A DNA stretch of 64,000 nucleotides from Agapetus fuscipes (lineage: Eukaryota; Arthropoda; Insecta; Trichoptera; Glossosomatidae). A program made the translations under genes and the position numbers. The notes under the pieces were generated by a model. It saw only the letters and a list, made by a program, of their open reading frames with translations. It was not told where the DNA came from and made no database searches. Below are positions 42,600 to 56,019 of the stretch, one piece after another. Numbering within the stretch: the stretch's first letter is position 1; every line of letters begins with the position of its first letter. Location: positions 11,758,524 to 11,822,523 of the forward strand of contig OX637343.1 of NCBI GenBank assembly GCA_951799405.1, given 5' to 3'.

Positions 42600-42670
42600 C
42601 ATTTGAAAATTAAATTTCATTTTGTGGGCCCTGCTGGGAATCGAACCCAATTCTCCATTTATTCAGTTAC
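42600..42670 (-). mobile_element. tRNA-derived SINE head (fourth family)
   Basis: Minus strand: AATTGGGTTCGATTCCCAGC then AGGGCCCACAAAATG, with a clear B box. Sister copy at 41975-42030 on the other side of the RTE fragment. Confidence 0.45.
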
Positions 42671-43099
42671 GTATGATGGTAGCTGCCGAGACTTAAAAAA
42701 TATATTTTTCGTATTAAGTAAACGCTTAAATTTCCTTTATTATTTTCAGTATAAAATGCACATTTTCTTTGAGGAACTTAAGAGCGCCGCACCAATCAAT
42801 TATATACGGAAGTGAGGAGCTGTTAAGAAGCGCATAATTGAGGAAATTGTCTATTTAACCACAGACGTCTGCCATTTTGGAAAAAAAAACGTTGAACTAC
42901 CTTCTAAAAATCGTGTCAATTTTATGTCTTATTTTATTAATGTGCTCTCACATTAAACTTATGTGTGAACGTTTTTTTTTGGGGCCAGATTAAAGTCCCA
43001 AAAAGAATAGGAAAGTAAGCAAAAAAGGTTTTTGCAAGTCCGAGAATATACAGATAAAACGCTTTTACTCTTATTCCCTAATATCATCTTAAGAAACAT

Positions 43100-43345
43100 G
43101 ACTCACCACTTCTTCACTGTCCTCGTCTGATTTGCTCAAATTTATTAAGTGTGCGCTGTTTTGATGTGTATCAAACCTCATGAGCCTTCTGTGAGTTTGA
43201 TCATCGTTATACAAAACGCTGATTCTCAAACAATACCCAGTTTCTGTAAAGCTGGATGGGCTTTTGTAAAGGCAGATGATGTTTTCAACCCGGCGTATTA
43301 ATATTTGAAAATTCAATAATGCTTACTCGTACTCCACCGGGAATC
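43100..43345 (-). mobile_element. SINE-A, degraded
   Basis: Tail TCAAACCTCATGAGCCTTCT and head CGGGAATCGAATCCACTTCC in plus view. Confidence 0.6.
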
Positions 43346-43599
43346 GAATCCACTTCCTCCAATTACGAAATTACGAGCGTTTAGTGTAGTCCTTATTTGT
43401 GATGATAAATAGGTTGAACTCTCCAAGTTCTCCGAGTTCTACGGGGACAACGTGCCCTGAAGTTGCATACTACGAGTACATGTAGATTATCCGGCTCGAA
43501 GGACCAATGCTTTTGGCGACACCAAAGCAGTTGTGTGCAGGAGCACTTTTTTATTCAAGAGAATAAAATTATTATGATTAGGGCTTAATTAATTATTAT

Positions 43600-43850
43600 A
43601 ATTCCTTGACTTATAGGTTGGTATGAGGCTGACCACCCATACTGTAAAAAATGGTTCACTTTGCCAATGTCACCCCTGTTTCAGGGAAGGTCGGCAAAAG
43701 TTGTGGGGCTTATGTTCATTTGAGGTTTGGATTTTATTTGTAAGTACACAATCAGCATTTGTAAGCGCGAACTACACTTGTTGGTTTGTGGGCATACATC
43801 TGAGAGCTTTAAATGAATATATCCTTGCAACTTAGATTATAGATTATTAT
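43600..43850 (+). repeat. Family R repeat, full length
   Basis: TTCCTTGACTTATAGGTTGG to TTGCAACTTAGATTATAGAT, close to the 59957 copy. Confidence 0.8.
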
Positions 43851-44109
43851 AGGGCCCAGTTAATAATGATTACTTGAGTCAATTTTACATCTTTTCTACT
43901 ACTCCAAATTATCAATACATATACAGCAGCACTGCCCTCTAGACTGACACTGATCAAACCTTTCCTCGCATAAGCCTCCGAGACCTAGAAACTGACCAAT
44001 CACGACAAAAGCTCTCTCAACATATTTGAAAGGTAAATTCTAAGTCGTATGTATCGCCCAATAAAGGACGAGAACGCGTCATGTCGAAGAAAGAAGATAC
44101 TACTTTGAT

Positions 44110-44340
44110 TTATAATACCTACGCAAAGAGGTTGATGTGGCCCACTCAATAAAAGCCAACAGACTGCATTAGCTGGATCACATCCAGGATCCAAAAGGGC
44201 GCTGGACATATTTGGAATACCCAGATTAAGGTGGTTAGATGAAGTGGTGGCAGACTGCCAGTGTGTGACTGTAGGAAGAAGCCGTTGGACAGGCAGCGAT
44301 GGCAGCCATTGATCAAGGAGCCACGACCCACCTCGGTTTT
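44110..44340 (+). pseudogene. Degraded non-LTR RT C-terminal tail
   Basis: PRLRWLDEVVADCQCVTVGR in one frame, then CRKKPLDRQRWQPLIKEPRP in the next; both are typical of the end of non-LTR RT proteins. Many stops. Confidence 0.45.
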
Positions 44341-44861
44341 TCGTGCCATTGGTGATGAAGATGAAAAGCAAAAAAATGCCCAATTTGTTGCTTTTAGCGT
44401 TGCGTGTTACAATATTTATTCTGGTATGTGCTTAGCTCTGTCTTTATGCATTTTCCATACTGCTAGTAAGTATTGAACGATGGAATTTACCTTGCGGTTA
44501 ATAAAAAACAGTACACCATTTTGGCCACTATAGTTTGACGGTCAAATTGCCTGAATTATAAAGTTAAATGCCACATCTTAACGGATGTATAACGAAGAAT
44601 AATGAGATCTCTGAATTAATTAATGTGTCCAAGTTCCGGTCCACTGCCGAACTAAAATAAATTTTGAAAAATCGACCTTTCTGAGAAATATTTTTGAAAT
44701 AGATAAACGTGTACACTTTTTTAGAATAACTATTTTGTCCTTTGCTTTGAAAATAAGGTATTAGAAATTTTATAAAATTAGAAATTTATTTCAGTTGTAT
44801 CACAAATTTCACTGCCCTATCAAAAAAGTAATTTGCAAATTTACAGCCCCTGTAGTTTGAA

Positions 44862-45046
44862 AGGACGTCCGTAGATCTTACAGTACCTATTTAAAGATAT
44901 AACTCAATAAAACATGGCGGTGTGTAAACAGCTGATCCATTTTGAGTGGTGCAGCGATCAGCTGTTAATTCTCCGCCATGTTTTATTGAGTTCTATCATC
45001 AAATAGATCCGGTAAGATCTACCGACGCGATCCACTGAGACTTTAG
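44862..45046. mobile_element. MITE-F hairpin (copy 3)
   Basis: CCGTAGATCTTACAGTACCT pairs with GGTAAGATCTACCGACG; arms with AATAAAACATGGCGGTG against CCGCCATGTTTTATTGAG give a near-perfect centre. Confidence 0.75.
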
Positions 45047-45139
45047 GCCTTCCCAAAAATAAATTCAAGCTTACACCCATTGATGGGAGGTATTGACACT
45101 CTCGATAGACGCCGTATCGCCATTGCCAAAAGTGTCATG

Positions 45140-45350
45140 TCTAATCTATAATCTAAGTTCTATAATCTAAGTTGCAAGGATATATTCATTCAAAGCTATC
45201 AGATGTATGCCCACAAACAAACACGTGTAGTTCGCGCTTACAAATGCTGATTGTGTACTTACAAATAAAATCCAAACCTCAAATGAACATAAGCCCCGCA
45301 ACTCTTGCCGACATTCCCTGAAACAGGGGTGACATTGGCAAAGTGAACCA
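45140..45350 (-). repeat. Family R repeat
   Basis: ATCTATAATCTAAGTTCTAT (duplicated tail) to GTGACATTGGCAAAGTGAAC, where the RT fragment begins. Confidence 0.75.
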
Positions 45351-45545
45351 AAAAGCTGGACAAAATATGGATAGACGGGGGTGTGAGTAACAGCACTAAG
45401 ATAAAGCTTGTTAGGAGTTTGATCTGACTCTATTTCTCTCTATGCTTCTGAAACATGAACCATAAAAGCAGCAGAAAGGAGAAAAAATGATGCTTTCGAA
45501 ATGTGGTGCATTCTCTGAATCTCATGGTACCTTAACAAGATTTGA
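45350..45545 (+). pseudogene. Non-LTR RT fragment (thumb region)
   Basis: KLDKIWIDGGVSNSTKIKLV then RSLI, frame change, SSRKEKK and DAFEMWC-like residues; matches the LDKIW...TKIRLVRSL...AERRK.DAFEMWCW pattern of RTE-like RTs. Confidence 0.5.
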
Positions 45546-45969
45546 AAGAAAACTTTTTTTGTTCGACGATATGCATTGACCACCCGTACTGAAAAAACTA
45601 AGAGCTAAAATTGATTTCTCAAGTTTTTTCTTTACTTGTTTCTCCTAAAGTTTAACTCATTTCATGGTTAACTTAAATGGCTTTAAACGATTATTTACAA
45701 GTTTTTTTTACACGAAAAGCAAATGTAAAATTGCATATTTTAAGTTAATTTTAAAATTACAATACTTTCAGCTGTCGGTTTGACGCGTAAAAAGATGTTA
45801 AGACTGACAGATAAGAATTTCGTTATTTTTGAAGTCGTGACAGGTCCTTGGGCATGGTTTTTTAAGTCCACACCTTTGGGAATGCAAATTTAACTTACAA
45901 ATGTGAAATCTTAATATCGGAAGTTGTTAAATATTCGGATAATTTTTTGAAAAATATTATGAATATTCT

Positions 45970-46295
45970 GATTACCCGGTTGATAGTTAAGTTGGTAGAA
46001 TGCATGCGTTCTATGCCAAAGGGCTAGGGTTCGATTCTCACCGAATGTTATCTCGCTTCTTTTACGATTTCAAACTCAAAAAAAAAAAAAAAATACCGAT
46101 AAAGTGTACCTACTCAGCCTTCACTAGAAATGAGAACCAGCCGCTTTGGGAGCTAAGAAACCTTCACTGCAAGTGAAGCTATTCGAGCAAAGCCCCTTTA
46201 CCTGTAAAAATAAATATATTCCACAAACCATTTGCGACCCTTCGAGGACAACGCGATAAAAAGATACACTGTACGTATAGCTTAGTTGCGTTTTT
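45970..46295 (+). mobile_element. SINE-B, full length
   Basis: Head TGATAGTTAAGTTGGTAGAA (A box) and AGGGTTCGATTCTCACC (B box ~46028), 13-A tract in the body, tail GTACGTATAGCTTAGTTGCG. Confidence 0.8.
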
Positions 46296-47154
46296 TTGTA
46301 CTACGGCTGGTTAATGGTTGGTTGGTTAATTTCGTTTAGAAATACCAACATAGCGGATAAATTTTCTAGCTTCTCTCACGTCTCTGCTTAAAGTGAAGGC
46401 ACACCGGAAGCATCTTTGTTCTCTTTCTAACTACGGGCTATTTGTGTTAAGGTAGGTTGAAAAGGATATAGCATGTGCATATTGCCCCATTTATATTCAA
46501 CCACTTCAGCCATGGGCGGGGTAAGTGAGCCGCGAGGTGAGGCGGAAGAGGAAGTCGGGAGACCACAGGGTAGACAGACTAGACAATAGCGCTCTCGAAT
46601 CGCTCCTTTGACTCCCGCAAAAATACTGCCAAATGCTGTTATAGGAAGTATGCTCGTTCACACGCATGCCCTGCTCACTTCCCTTCTTACTCGCCTCGCG
46701 CAAGGAGCTGAATGTAAACGGGGTATATTTGCGTTTAATAGTTTCACGTTCGTCGTTATTCGTTATATTATACGTAAATGTTTGTGACTTTTTTCTATCT
46801 ACTCGTACTATTCTTGTATTTCTTGGTCTGTATTGAGTATTCCCTCTGCCATACTTACCTGCAATTATAGGTTTTCTTCTAGCATGCCGCGGTGTATGAA
46901 CAGATATAGCGTGCGCGTTAGCATTAGGCCTGCAGTTGCTGGGTGCATTGGAAAGTGATTTCTGGCGTTGAGAATTCTAATTATCCAGCAGAAAATGTTT
47001 CTTACGATAAAATTCACTTTGTTTGTGTAATTTTCATACAAACATAATCATTCTATCAGAATGTAAAGTCTATATAATCTAATAGTCAATTTCCTTAACA
47101 CAGGCAAGTTTACTAAGCTTCCCATTAAAAGAGAATCTGATCCTTTTGGAAAAG
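46296..47154. other. Intergenic DNA
   Basis: No gene recognised; the 65-codon ORF at 46506-46703 has no motif. Confidence 0.45.
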
Positions 47155-47380
47155 TTCTATTGGTCGTCCGGTGCTTGTGCTTGCATTCATGCCAAGAGTT
47201 CGGGTTCAAATTCCACCGAGGGTGTCAGAAATGATTTCCCATTTGGGTGTTTATTTTAAATCCAAAATAAAATACCGGCAAGATTTACTCAGCCTTCACA
47301 AAGAGCCCACTCGGAAGCTGGAAAATCTCCTCTTCACCTGAAGTGGTTGGCGTCAGGCCCGCTCTTTTAGCATCAGGACA
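47155..47380 (+). mobile_element. SINE-B
   Basis: TTGGTCGTCCGGTGCTTGTG head remnant, TTCGGGTTCAAATTCCACCG B box, ends at GGCGTCAGGCCCGCTCTTTT. Confidence 0.65.
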
Positions 47381-47395
47381 TCAACCACTATATCA

Positions 47396-47470
47396 CCAAC
47401 ACCTCTGCTGCATAGACCCCTTGAGTTTCTGAAAGAGGGAGTCTCCCGCACAGGATTCCTTAAAATATAT
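47396..47470 (+). repeat. Alternative SINE-A tail
   Basis: ACCAACACCTCTGCTGCATA and GGGAGTCTCCCGCACAGGAT, joined to the truncated SINE-B. Confidence 0.5.
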
Positions 47471-47774
47471 ACATGTATTTTAACATTACTTGCCACAATG
47501 CATATAACAATATCCTGATTATCGGGTATCAATTTTAGTTTGAGCTACGTCACATAGCTGACGAATTTTTTGTTTGTGCAGAGTCCGTTCAAAATACAGA
47601 AAATGTATTGAAAATACGAGCCAGACTAGTTGGGGCCTGCTTGCAGGTTGTTTCTCTGTCTTTGGTTGACCCACATTTGCCGAGAAGCCTCCACTCACTA
47701 CTCACTGCTTATATTGTGAGTATATTTCGTACTCGCATTCTCTCTTGGAGCAATGGTTCCTAAACTTTCTGCGA

Positions 47775-48000
47775 TCAAAGACCACATCCACTGATTTGTT
47801 TGACCCAAGGTAACTTCCACTGTTTTCTTTGATCCAAGGACAGCTTTCACCACTTTTTGTTTTATCCAAGAACCACATCCACTGTTTTGTTTGATCCAAG
47901 GACCACTTCCACTGTTTTGTTTGATTCAAGGACCACTTCCACTGTTTTTTTTATTATCCCAGGGCAACTTCTACTGTTTTGTTTGATCCAAGGACAATTT
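47775..48000. repeat. ~30-bp degenerate minisatellite, ~8 copies
   Basis: Unit near CCACTGTTTTGTTTGATCCA AGGACCACTT, with length variants from 27 to 37 bp. Not a multiple of 3 throughout. Confidence 0.8.
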
Positions 48001-48057
48001 GTTTTGCTTTGTTGTTGCCAGGCATCATATTATTAAAGAATAATAAAATTACGTTAG

Positions 48058-48365
48058 TATAGTCAACAGCTCAGTTGCTAGAATGCCCCATGTCATAGGT
48101 TTGGGGTTAGATTGCCACCGAGTGTGTCAGAATTTTTTTTCCATTCCGGTGTTTTATCAAACCCAAAATAAATATATTGAAAAGGTTTACTCAACCTACA
48201 TAAGACATGAGAACCAGCCCCGTTGGGAGCTGGGAAACCTTTACTTCGAGCTGGTGTAAGGCCTGCTCCCTTATCTCTAAGAATAAATAGGTTTCGTACG
48301 CAACATGCGACATATTTGAGGACAATCTATTAAGAACTTGTACTGATTGTGCAGCTTAATTGCGG
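48058..48365 (+). mobile_element. SINE-B, full length, diverged
   Basis: Head TCAACAGCTCAGTTGCTAGA, B box GGGGTTAGATTGCC, tail GTGCAGCTTAATTGCGG. Confidence 0.7.
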
Positions 48366-49020
48366 TATTAGCAATTATTTTATGAATGTTGTTAACCTCC
48401 TACAGACCAACCCCGAGGTTCTCACGGACCACTGGTTGGGAGCCACTGGTATCGAAAAATGATTCCTATACTATGCACGAGTATTTGTATACATACTTAA
48501 AGCTTGTGGTTTACTCCAAGTATACAACTATACGTTAAAACTCAACCGTACCAACCCAACCAAAAAATGTATGTATACTAAGAAGCTCGGTAGAGGCACT
48601 ATTACTTTTTTTAGGTAAAACGCTTTGGTCGAGTGTAAACGTAGTGTTTTATGCTTCGGGTACTGTAAATAGTTCGGCTTTGGGATATTTTGTTCTTGCT
48701 CGTTCAGACTTGAAGTCCAAATTATCTTATAGTGCTGAGAACGCAGAGATGAATTAGGTGTGATTCATCTATTTAAAAAAAAAAAAATGCTTTGGAAAAA
48801 TAACGCGAGAATGTTTCAAAGTCAGGAAAATATTAACATTATTTTCGTATGGGAATTTCGTATGAATGATTCTCTGTTTGTATTATAAAATATATTCTGT
48901 TTAATAAAAATGAAATGCTGTTCGTTAGTGAGCGCATCATTCAAGACTAACCGATTTGGTTGTTTTTTTTCTGTCTGAAAATGGTGTTTGAAATCTATTA
49001 CAGGACATCTATTCTTTCAA

Positions 49021-49310
49021 TCGGTCCGTAGTCTAGTGGTTACGCTTCAGACTTCAGTACATGGAAGGTTGTGGGTTCGAATCCCGGCAGAGCAAAGAAA
49101 AAACCATTTACGTTTTAAATTGTGCTATTCGCTAAGATGAAAGATTCTTATACCTTCACCAAAAGTCCATCCAGACTTACAGCAACTGGGTGTTGCCTGA
49201 GAATTGGCGCTTTCTATAGCAACGACCAAGCATGTAGAGGGCTCTTGAGGTGTGATTAACACAAAAACAGCGCTCACCAAATGAATCATCCTAATATTAT
49301 TATTATTTAT
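49021..49310 (+). mobile_element. SINE-A, full length
   Basis: Reference copy: perfect Pol III A box TAGTCTAGTGG (49029-49039) and B box GGTTCGAATCC (49074-49084), body to 49225, LINE-type tail GAGGGCTCTTGAGGTGTGAT and AATATTATTATTATT. Confidence 0.85.
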
Positions 49311-49724
49311 CTATCAAGATAAAGAAGGGAAAACATCGCGAAATAGGGGAAGTATTTAGGGGGAAAATAGCAGTTTCTTAGAGCTTTATCTTGGAAAACA
49401 AATACACAAAAACAACATTTTTTTAATTTATTGCAATTTGGAAAGGACAACGGCTGCCGGGTCAGCTTGTTGGAAATAAAATTTTAAAGAAAAAAAAATC
49501 GAAAAGGAGATTCAAATGTAAATACAGAAAATGACATTCTTTGTTTCTTATTTTAAGTAATTTTTCAAATGGTCCAAAAAACGGACTCGGGCCTGAGATA
49601 TGTACAAAAAATCAGTGTGCGGAGTATAGCGGTCATTAACGATACCCGGGGCCCAACTTTTTGTAGACATTTTTCATACAAAAATCAGAAAAAATAGTTT
49701 TGTTTTTTTTTCATATAAATTTTA

Positions 49725-50137
49725 GCATAAAGGTCGCATATGGCGATTCGGGGTTTATTTATTTTTACGGGTAAGAGGGCCGGCCTAACACCAACCACTT
49801 TCAGTTGAAGTGGTGGTTTCCCCGCTCCCGGGAGGGGGGGGGGGAGGCTGGTTCTCATTTCTTGTGAAGGCTGATTACACCTTGAGATTGAAGCCTTGCT
49901 CTCGGCATGGAATGCAAATATTCTACCAATTGAGCTATCGACCTTTTTACGAGCTTGGTCGTCGTCGCTACAAAGCGCCAATTCTCAAGCAAGACCCAGT
50001 TGCTGTAAGGCTGGATGGACCTTTGGTGACCGGTCATTGGTAAAAGATTATGAATTTTTCAACCCAGCGAAGAGCAACTTTAAAAATATATATTCGAATG
50101 AGTCCGAAGTGTTACCACTGAACTACGGACCGGTCTG
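49725..50137 (-). mobile_element. SINE-A/SINE-B dimer
   Basis: SINE-B tail at 49725 and SINE-B head near 49930-49950, then the junction (plus view ATCGACCTTTTTACGAGCTT) and SINE-A to 50137. Same junction as at 56250 and 57555. Confidence 0.8.
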
Positions 50138-50654
50138 TTCATACAAACTTGTATTTACCTTTGTATTAAATGTACATGAAAATAATGTTTCAAGTTTTGT
50201 TAACCTGATTATGCTCCGACGGCTGGAAAAACGTTTGTAATTTGTAATCTCTACAGTACCTACCAGTGAAAATAAAACAGTGTTTCCCATAAAGAAAAAA
50301 TAATTTCTTTAGGGGTATTTGTTAATTTTTTTAGAATGATTTGATTTGTCTGTGCACTGCTAACCTGAATAAGTTCTTTTTATTCTCAATGGCACATTAA
50401 CATTAGAGTGCGACGTCCGTCTCGGAGAGAAATAATTAATAAATTATTTATAACGGACCGTTAGTATGGCGGACCGGACCGACAGGACGGATTAAGATTA
50501 TTTTGCATTTTTACTTTATTTATTGCGCGACCTACAGCGGCCGGTTTTAATTTATAAAGCTATCTTGTTTCTCAAAAAATAAAACATAATAGTGATCCAA
50601 AAATACTCTTTTGATTCAAATAAACTTACCTTTTTTTAAAGGCATACTTATAAT

Positions 50655-50830
50655 AATAATATTAGGATGATTTTTTTGGTGAGCGCTATTTTTATGTGTG
50701 AATCACACCTCAAAATCCCTCTGCGAGCTTGGTCGTCGCTGTAGAAAGTGCCGATTCTCAAGCAAGACCCAGTTGCTGTAAGGCTGGATGGACCTTTAGT
50801 GACCGGTCTTTGGTAAAGGTGTATGAATTT
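50655..50830 (-). mobile_element. SINE-A 3' half
   Basis: ATATTAGGATGATTTTTTTG, TCACACCTCAAAATCCCTCT, ending GACCGGTCTTTGGTAAAGGT in plus view. Confidence 0.7.
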
Positions 50831-52079
50831 ATGTACAATTTATTAACTCACGGTACTAACAATAATTTTTTTTTGAAGAAAACTGATCGTATTTGGTACC
50901 AAATATAAGCTTCACTTATATGTAACTTCTATTTTAACCACATATTTACATTCATCAGATTCTTCTCCATCAAGTTTTTTTCATAATACATTTTTTTTCT
51001 AATATTTTTTTTTAACGTCAAGTGTACCTACTGGTTACTCAAATATCACATATTATCTATATTCGCGTCTTGATTTAAATCAAATCTACAGAAAACGTGT
51101 AGGTACCTTACTCTTGAGATGTAACGTATGAACTTTGAAATTGATCGGATTATAAACAAGTTTACTTATTAATTCTTCTATTTTGCCTCGTTTTTGGCGT
51201 AGGTACAGAAATAAACTGATTCTACAAGCCTCAATTGCGTAATAAAACACGCTTGTTAATTCTGGCAACAAATGCAATTTAACCAAAAAATAATGTAATT
51301 AACAAGCAAATTTAAATTAACGAGAAAATGTTTTGCATTTGTACCGCATATCTTTACCTTTTTTTTTTAGAAAAAAATTAATCACATACATACCTACATA
51401 TAGGTACATAGGTAAAGATCACTTTCCTTTTACCGATTTTTTTTTCAACGTGATTTTTTTATACTTTCGAAACATGCAAAAATGTCACAGGCGGACGAAA
51501 TAATTAAAAAAATAAAATCACAGATAAAGAAGCCACCATAAACAATGTTTTTGTATCGTAAAAAAGGATGTCATCACTCGTACAAAATTTCTCTAATAAA
51601 TAAGCACCTTAATGGGCATTTTAATTGGGTGAACCGGTGTTAATTGGGAATTCTGATGGCTTATAATTAAACACATAAAAAACCATCGCACTAATGTCGT
51701 ATGAAAAAAGCGGCTAACATCGATTTATTAGATATGCGTTTTTTTTTAGGTAGAACGCTTTTTTCAAACTAGAACGCGTTTGTTTTGCTAATGTAACTAG
51801 TTTTTATTAATTGATTAGGCTTTTTAATTTTTTTTACTTGTTTTTTTTTTAATGCAAGTTTTTTCAGGTTTTTCACAGATGTATTTAATAAATCAGCAAG
51901 AACCCAAATACATTTATTGCTTTTTTTGTTTTAATTATTTAAAATAAAATTATGCAGCGGAATGTATGTGATATTGCATATATTACATATGCTGCAACTG
52001 TGGCTGTATCGTTTTTTTCACTGAGTGTTGATAAAAGCTTTGATGTACTTATGGGTGAAATAAGTTTCGCAGATTGAAC
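50831..52079. other. AT-rich intergenic DNA
   Basis: Homopolymer-rich; nothing recognised. Confidence 0.5.
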
Positions 52080-52200
52080 TTTTATAAGTTAATAATTAAC
52101 AGAAAGGATGCCTCCTGAAGACGTTGGCTACGTAGCCAATGAAACGTTGAGAATAATATTTAAATTTTCCCATAACGTTTCTTCAAATATTCAAATAGTG
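52080..52200. repeat. MITE-D fragment
   Basis: GCCTCCTGAAGACGTTGGCT, GAAACGTTGAGAATAATATT, TTTCCCATAACGTTTCTTC. Confidence 0.5.
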
Positions 52201-53966
52201 CAATTCATTTTGGAATTTAATTGTTATTTGTTGTACACAAAAAAATGTTGTGACGTTACACGGCCGATTCATGAAGAGGAACATGAAAAAGTATCTGCAA
52301 AGTTTTTTTTTATTTGAAATTTTTTTTCAACATTGATTAAGCTCGAGGAAAAGCAAAATATATCTGAAACGCGAACTAACAGTATTATTTTATTACTTTC
52401 TTAATATTTTAACTAAAAATCTTAACTATGAAGTTATGACATTTATTTTATCACATTTTTACTGCCTATGCACTTTCCATCCTTGTTAGGTATAAAAAAA
52501 CCTGCATACGTTATTGCCTATGGCAACAAAAATGATTCGAAATTTGAATATTTCTAGTGGAACAAAAAAGCCAATATGGCGGGCTTTGACATTTCATCTT
52601 TTAAGCGTCATGTTGACATACTGGCTACTTAAATGCCAAATATATTCGCGTGTGACATAAAACCAAATATTTAAACAGCGAAATGACTGCCGGCTGATGA
52701 ATATTGATTTAAAAGAAGAAGTTTTACGATCCAATTTATTTATTGTTTGTTTTTTGGTTAGTTTTATTCTTGACATTGACTTTTCTATGTATTTTTAATG
52801 ATAGACTTCAAAGCCAAGATTGCTTCATTATGCAATGCACTCTGTATAACTGTTACTATGCCGCTATTCTACTAGAGGTGGTTCAAGTCTCCACTTCTTT
52901 TTAAAGAACTTGCGTATCTAGATTTGTACTTAATTCTTGTAAATCATTATGCATTTTTTATACTTCATTCTTTTACGAATGAAAACTAATTATTACGATT
53001 ATGCTTCCTTTTATTCTGTTTCTTCTATGAGTCTCTTTCTAGAAGGTTGGAGTTCATTTTAAGTAATTGTATGTATTATTACGAAATAACAAATTCTTTG
53101 AAATGACCTAAGTAATTACTTATTTACAAAAATGGTAGCTGTATTAAGTTTAAAAGTCAATCAATTTGAACATCAAAAAGGGGAACAAGATCACGGGTAT
53201 TTCCGTTACAGAAATTTCAAAAGAGACATAATGCAGGGATGGAAGGTGGAGTAAACTAGTTTTTGTGGAATAGGATATCTTTGTTAAAAAGGCTAATCAA
53301 AAAAGAATGATCAGCCTCATAACAACACCTTGGTTCTTAAAACTGTAGTTATGTATCTGAAATGACATTTGACATGATCAAATTATCGTTATTTTATCTT
53401 ACCTGCAAAATTTTCAAATACATGTATTTTATTATTTCAGTGGGCTGCCATAGTTTATTTTGTATTATTTTTCTCTATGGTTTTTGCGTTGATCTCGATG
53501 GTTGAGCAATGCTGCCAACTGGCAGTAAATTCAGGTCGGCGTGGGAGAGGCGTACGCGAACTATTTTCACCTGTCACTAATAAAATATTATAATAATTTC
53601 TTATATTTGTAGCACACTAGGCGTGATGGACAGCTAAAAAACAAATCTAAAGCTGGGCCTACATGTTTAATTGAAAAACGTGTTATGGATAAAGTTATTC
53701 TTAACGAAAATCTAAATTAAAATGTGTTGATATGTGAGACGCTACTTAAGTCCGGATAGAAATCAATAAAATGAATGTTGCATGGTGTCAAAACGGACGT
53801 TCTATTTTTCTCAATTTTTATCAGTGGGAAAACGTCACAAGCAATCTCAGCAACCGATAACTAATTATTAATTACCTACCCTTTGTCCTAGACCACCTAT
53901 CACGTGTCATCACACCTTTTTATCTTTAAAATTTGTGTCGACTCTTAGCTTAGTTGACTCTTCATA
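52201..53966. other. AT-rich intergenic DNA
   Basis: No coding region or repeat family recognised. Confidence 0.5.
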
Positions 53967-54116
53967 GGGTGTCTATTCACGATAGGGGATAGAGTAGATT
54001 AATTTCGATTTTACCAAAAAAAGCAATAAATGGTATTGTGAGGCACAATACCTTTATTCCTTTTTCGGGGGAAATCGAGATGAGTCTTCTCTATTCCCTA
54101 TCGTGAATAGACACCC
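53967..54116. mobile_element. 150-bp hairpin MITE
   Basis: Outer arms GGGTGTCTATTCACGATAGG and CCTATCGTGAATAGACACCC are exact; pairing is 27 of 28 at the ends and continues weaker to ~45 bp. No ORF. Target duplication not evident. Confidence 0.75.
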
Positions 54117-56019
54117 AGTCCCAATTTGTGTCCAATCTGGAGTCGTGTACATGTTATGTTGAATTAACCAATTTTGAGATTTTTAATTATCATTTCGAAA
54201 AATACATCAATAAAATAAATCTGCCAAAACAATAAAATACAAAAAACCTTATTGTAAGAAATCATTCCTAACGGCTTCAAAACATTTTTTCTTTTATGCT
54301 ACATTAATTTTTAACACGCCTTGAACGAAAATGAAACTTCAAACGGGAGACACGAACCCCCGGCCGAGCGGCAAACACGAACATACACGAACAACGAAAA
54401 TGAAATCTCGAGGGCAATGATTCAAGATGGACGCCCAGCAACAGCTGATTTGTAAAAAAATGTGTAATAATTCATTTATAATAAGTTTGTAATGATTTGC
54501 ACGCACGCCAATATGGAGAAGAGAATTTTCTTTACGGCATTATTGTATTTTTTATTAGTAATTTTATTTTACATAAATCATATATATACTTAATTGTTTA
54601 TTGTTTGCTATGTGTGTATTTTCTCATGGATTTGTCTGTTTCTTTTTATTCACGCTGATAGTATCAGTGCTTTAATAAAGCTTTTATATACTGATAAAAT
54701 AAATAAATAACTAGAAGTCTTGCTAGATTCCATATAAACTGGACGTTGAAGAAAGTAAAGATTAGTGGCCGTATTGACCATCAGTTAGGGAAGCACTTTA
54801 ACGTTAGTATCGAACTTTTATTATTAATTTATTTATGTATCAATTTTATATGTAGAAATTCGTAGTACCTAATTGTTTTATTAATAGATTTTCTGTTGAA
54901 ATTGCAATTGATTTATGTATCCAATCACAGGATTTTTGAATTGCGTCGTAAAATACCGAAGAAATATCTGTTATATTAATTAGAAAAACTAACACCTATA
55001 ATGCTCGCTGCAGATGATCGCCCATGAGTGGCATTTTTGCATAAAACTTTGGCGGTCATACAGCAGTACCCCAATTAAAACTTGAATGAACCAATTAGTG
55101 AGCAGGGAAGATAATATAATATATCCAAATAAATAAAAAGCCTTTTAATTAAAGGAAATCCAATGAAATCAATGCATTCAACTGTGTTTTATGTAAATTT
55201 AATTTTCTATATCTCTAAAAAGGGGAACAGAAAGGTGGCAAAGAAAATATAATTTCCAATTAAGTGAACTTATTTTATCAAATATATTGATACAGTCCGA
55301 TTTATAAAAGCTTACTTTGTTATGAGTTGTCATGCCAATGATGATGATGCTGTTATGCTTTAATTTCATTAAAACTGCGGTGATTTATTTCACACAATTT
55401 ATTGCAGATTCAATTCAGGTACAGAGTAACTTTACACCTGCACAATACAATGGTCGGTTGACTACTCAAGCTACAGAGAGTTTTGAACCTTTTAATTTAT
55501 AGTAAGAATAAGGATCATTCTCGAATCCTTGAGAACCGTTACTCGCGAGATTTTACTATAACATTTGATCAAACGCTCGAACAATCTCGAACAAATTATT
55601 ATCCTTATAAGTACTTAACATATATTCTGGAGAGACTTCACAGACTTTATTATTAAACCTCACAGATTTTAACACAACACATAACTACATGTTCGTAACA
55701 ATACTATTAAAAACTCATGCAAAAATTACACGCAAGACTGACCGTTTGTAACGGGTCTTAAGGTACTCATTTATGCTTATTGGAAAACCGACATTTGGAA
55801 ATCCGTAAGTAATTTTGATAGGTACGCAATCAAAATCATAAAGCTCACCTTAATGATCTACCACTACCATGATCGTTGGCGCCCTACACTGCGTTTCCAT
55901 CTCAAGTTAGACAATATTAAGTATCTCAGTTGTGTCAGGACAAATCAGTCAAAGATAACTGGTCCACAGACAGCTCGTCCATTAAAAAAATGGTTTAAAG
56001 TATTTTGAATACCTTTTTG
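54117..56019. other. AT-rich intergenic DNA
   Basis: No gene or repeat supported. Confidence 0.5.

Noticed and set aside
46506..46703. 65-codon ORF in a GC-richer patch
   Set aside because: No homology I recognise and no promoter or splice support.
49021..49095. Functional tRNA gene
   Set aside because: A and B boxes are good, but the arms do not fold fully and the sequence recurs many times joined to SINE bodies.
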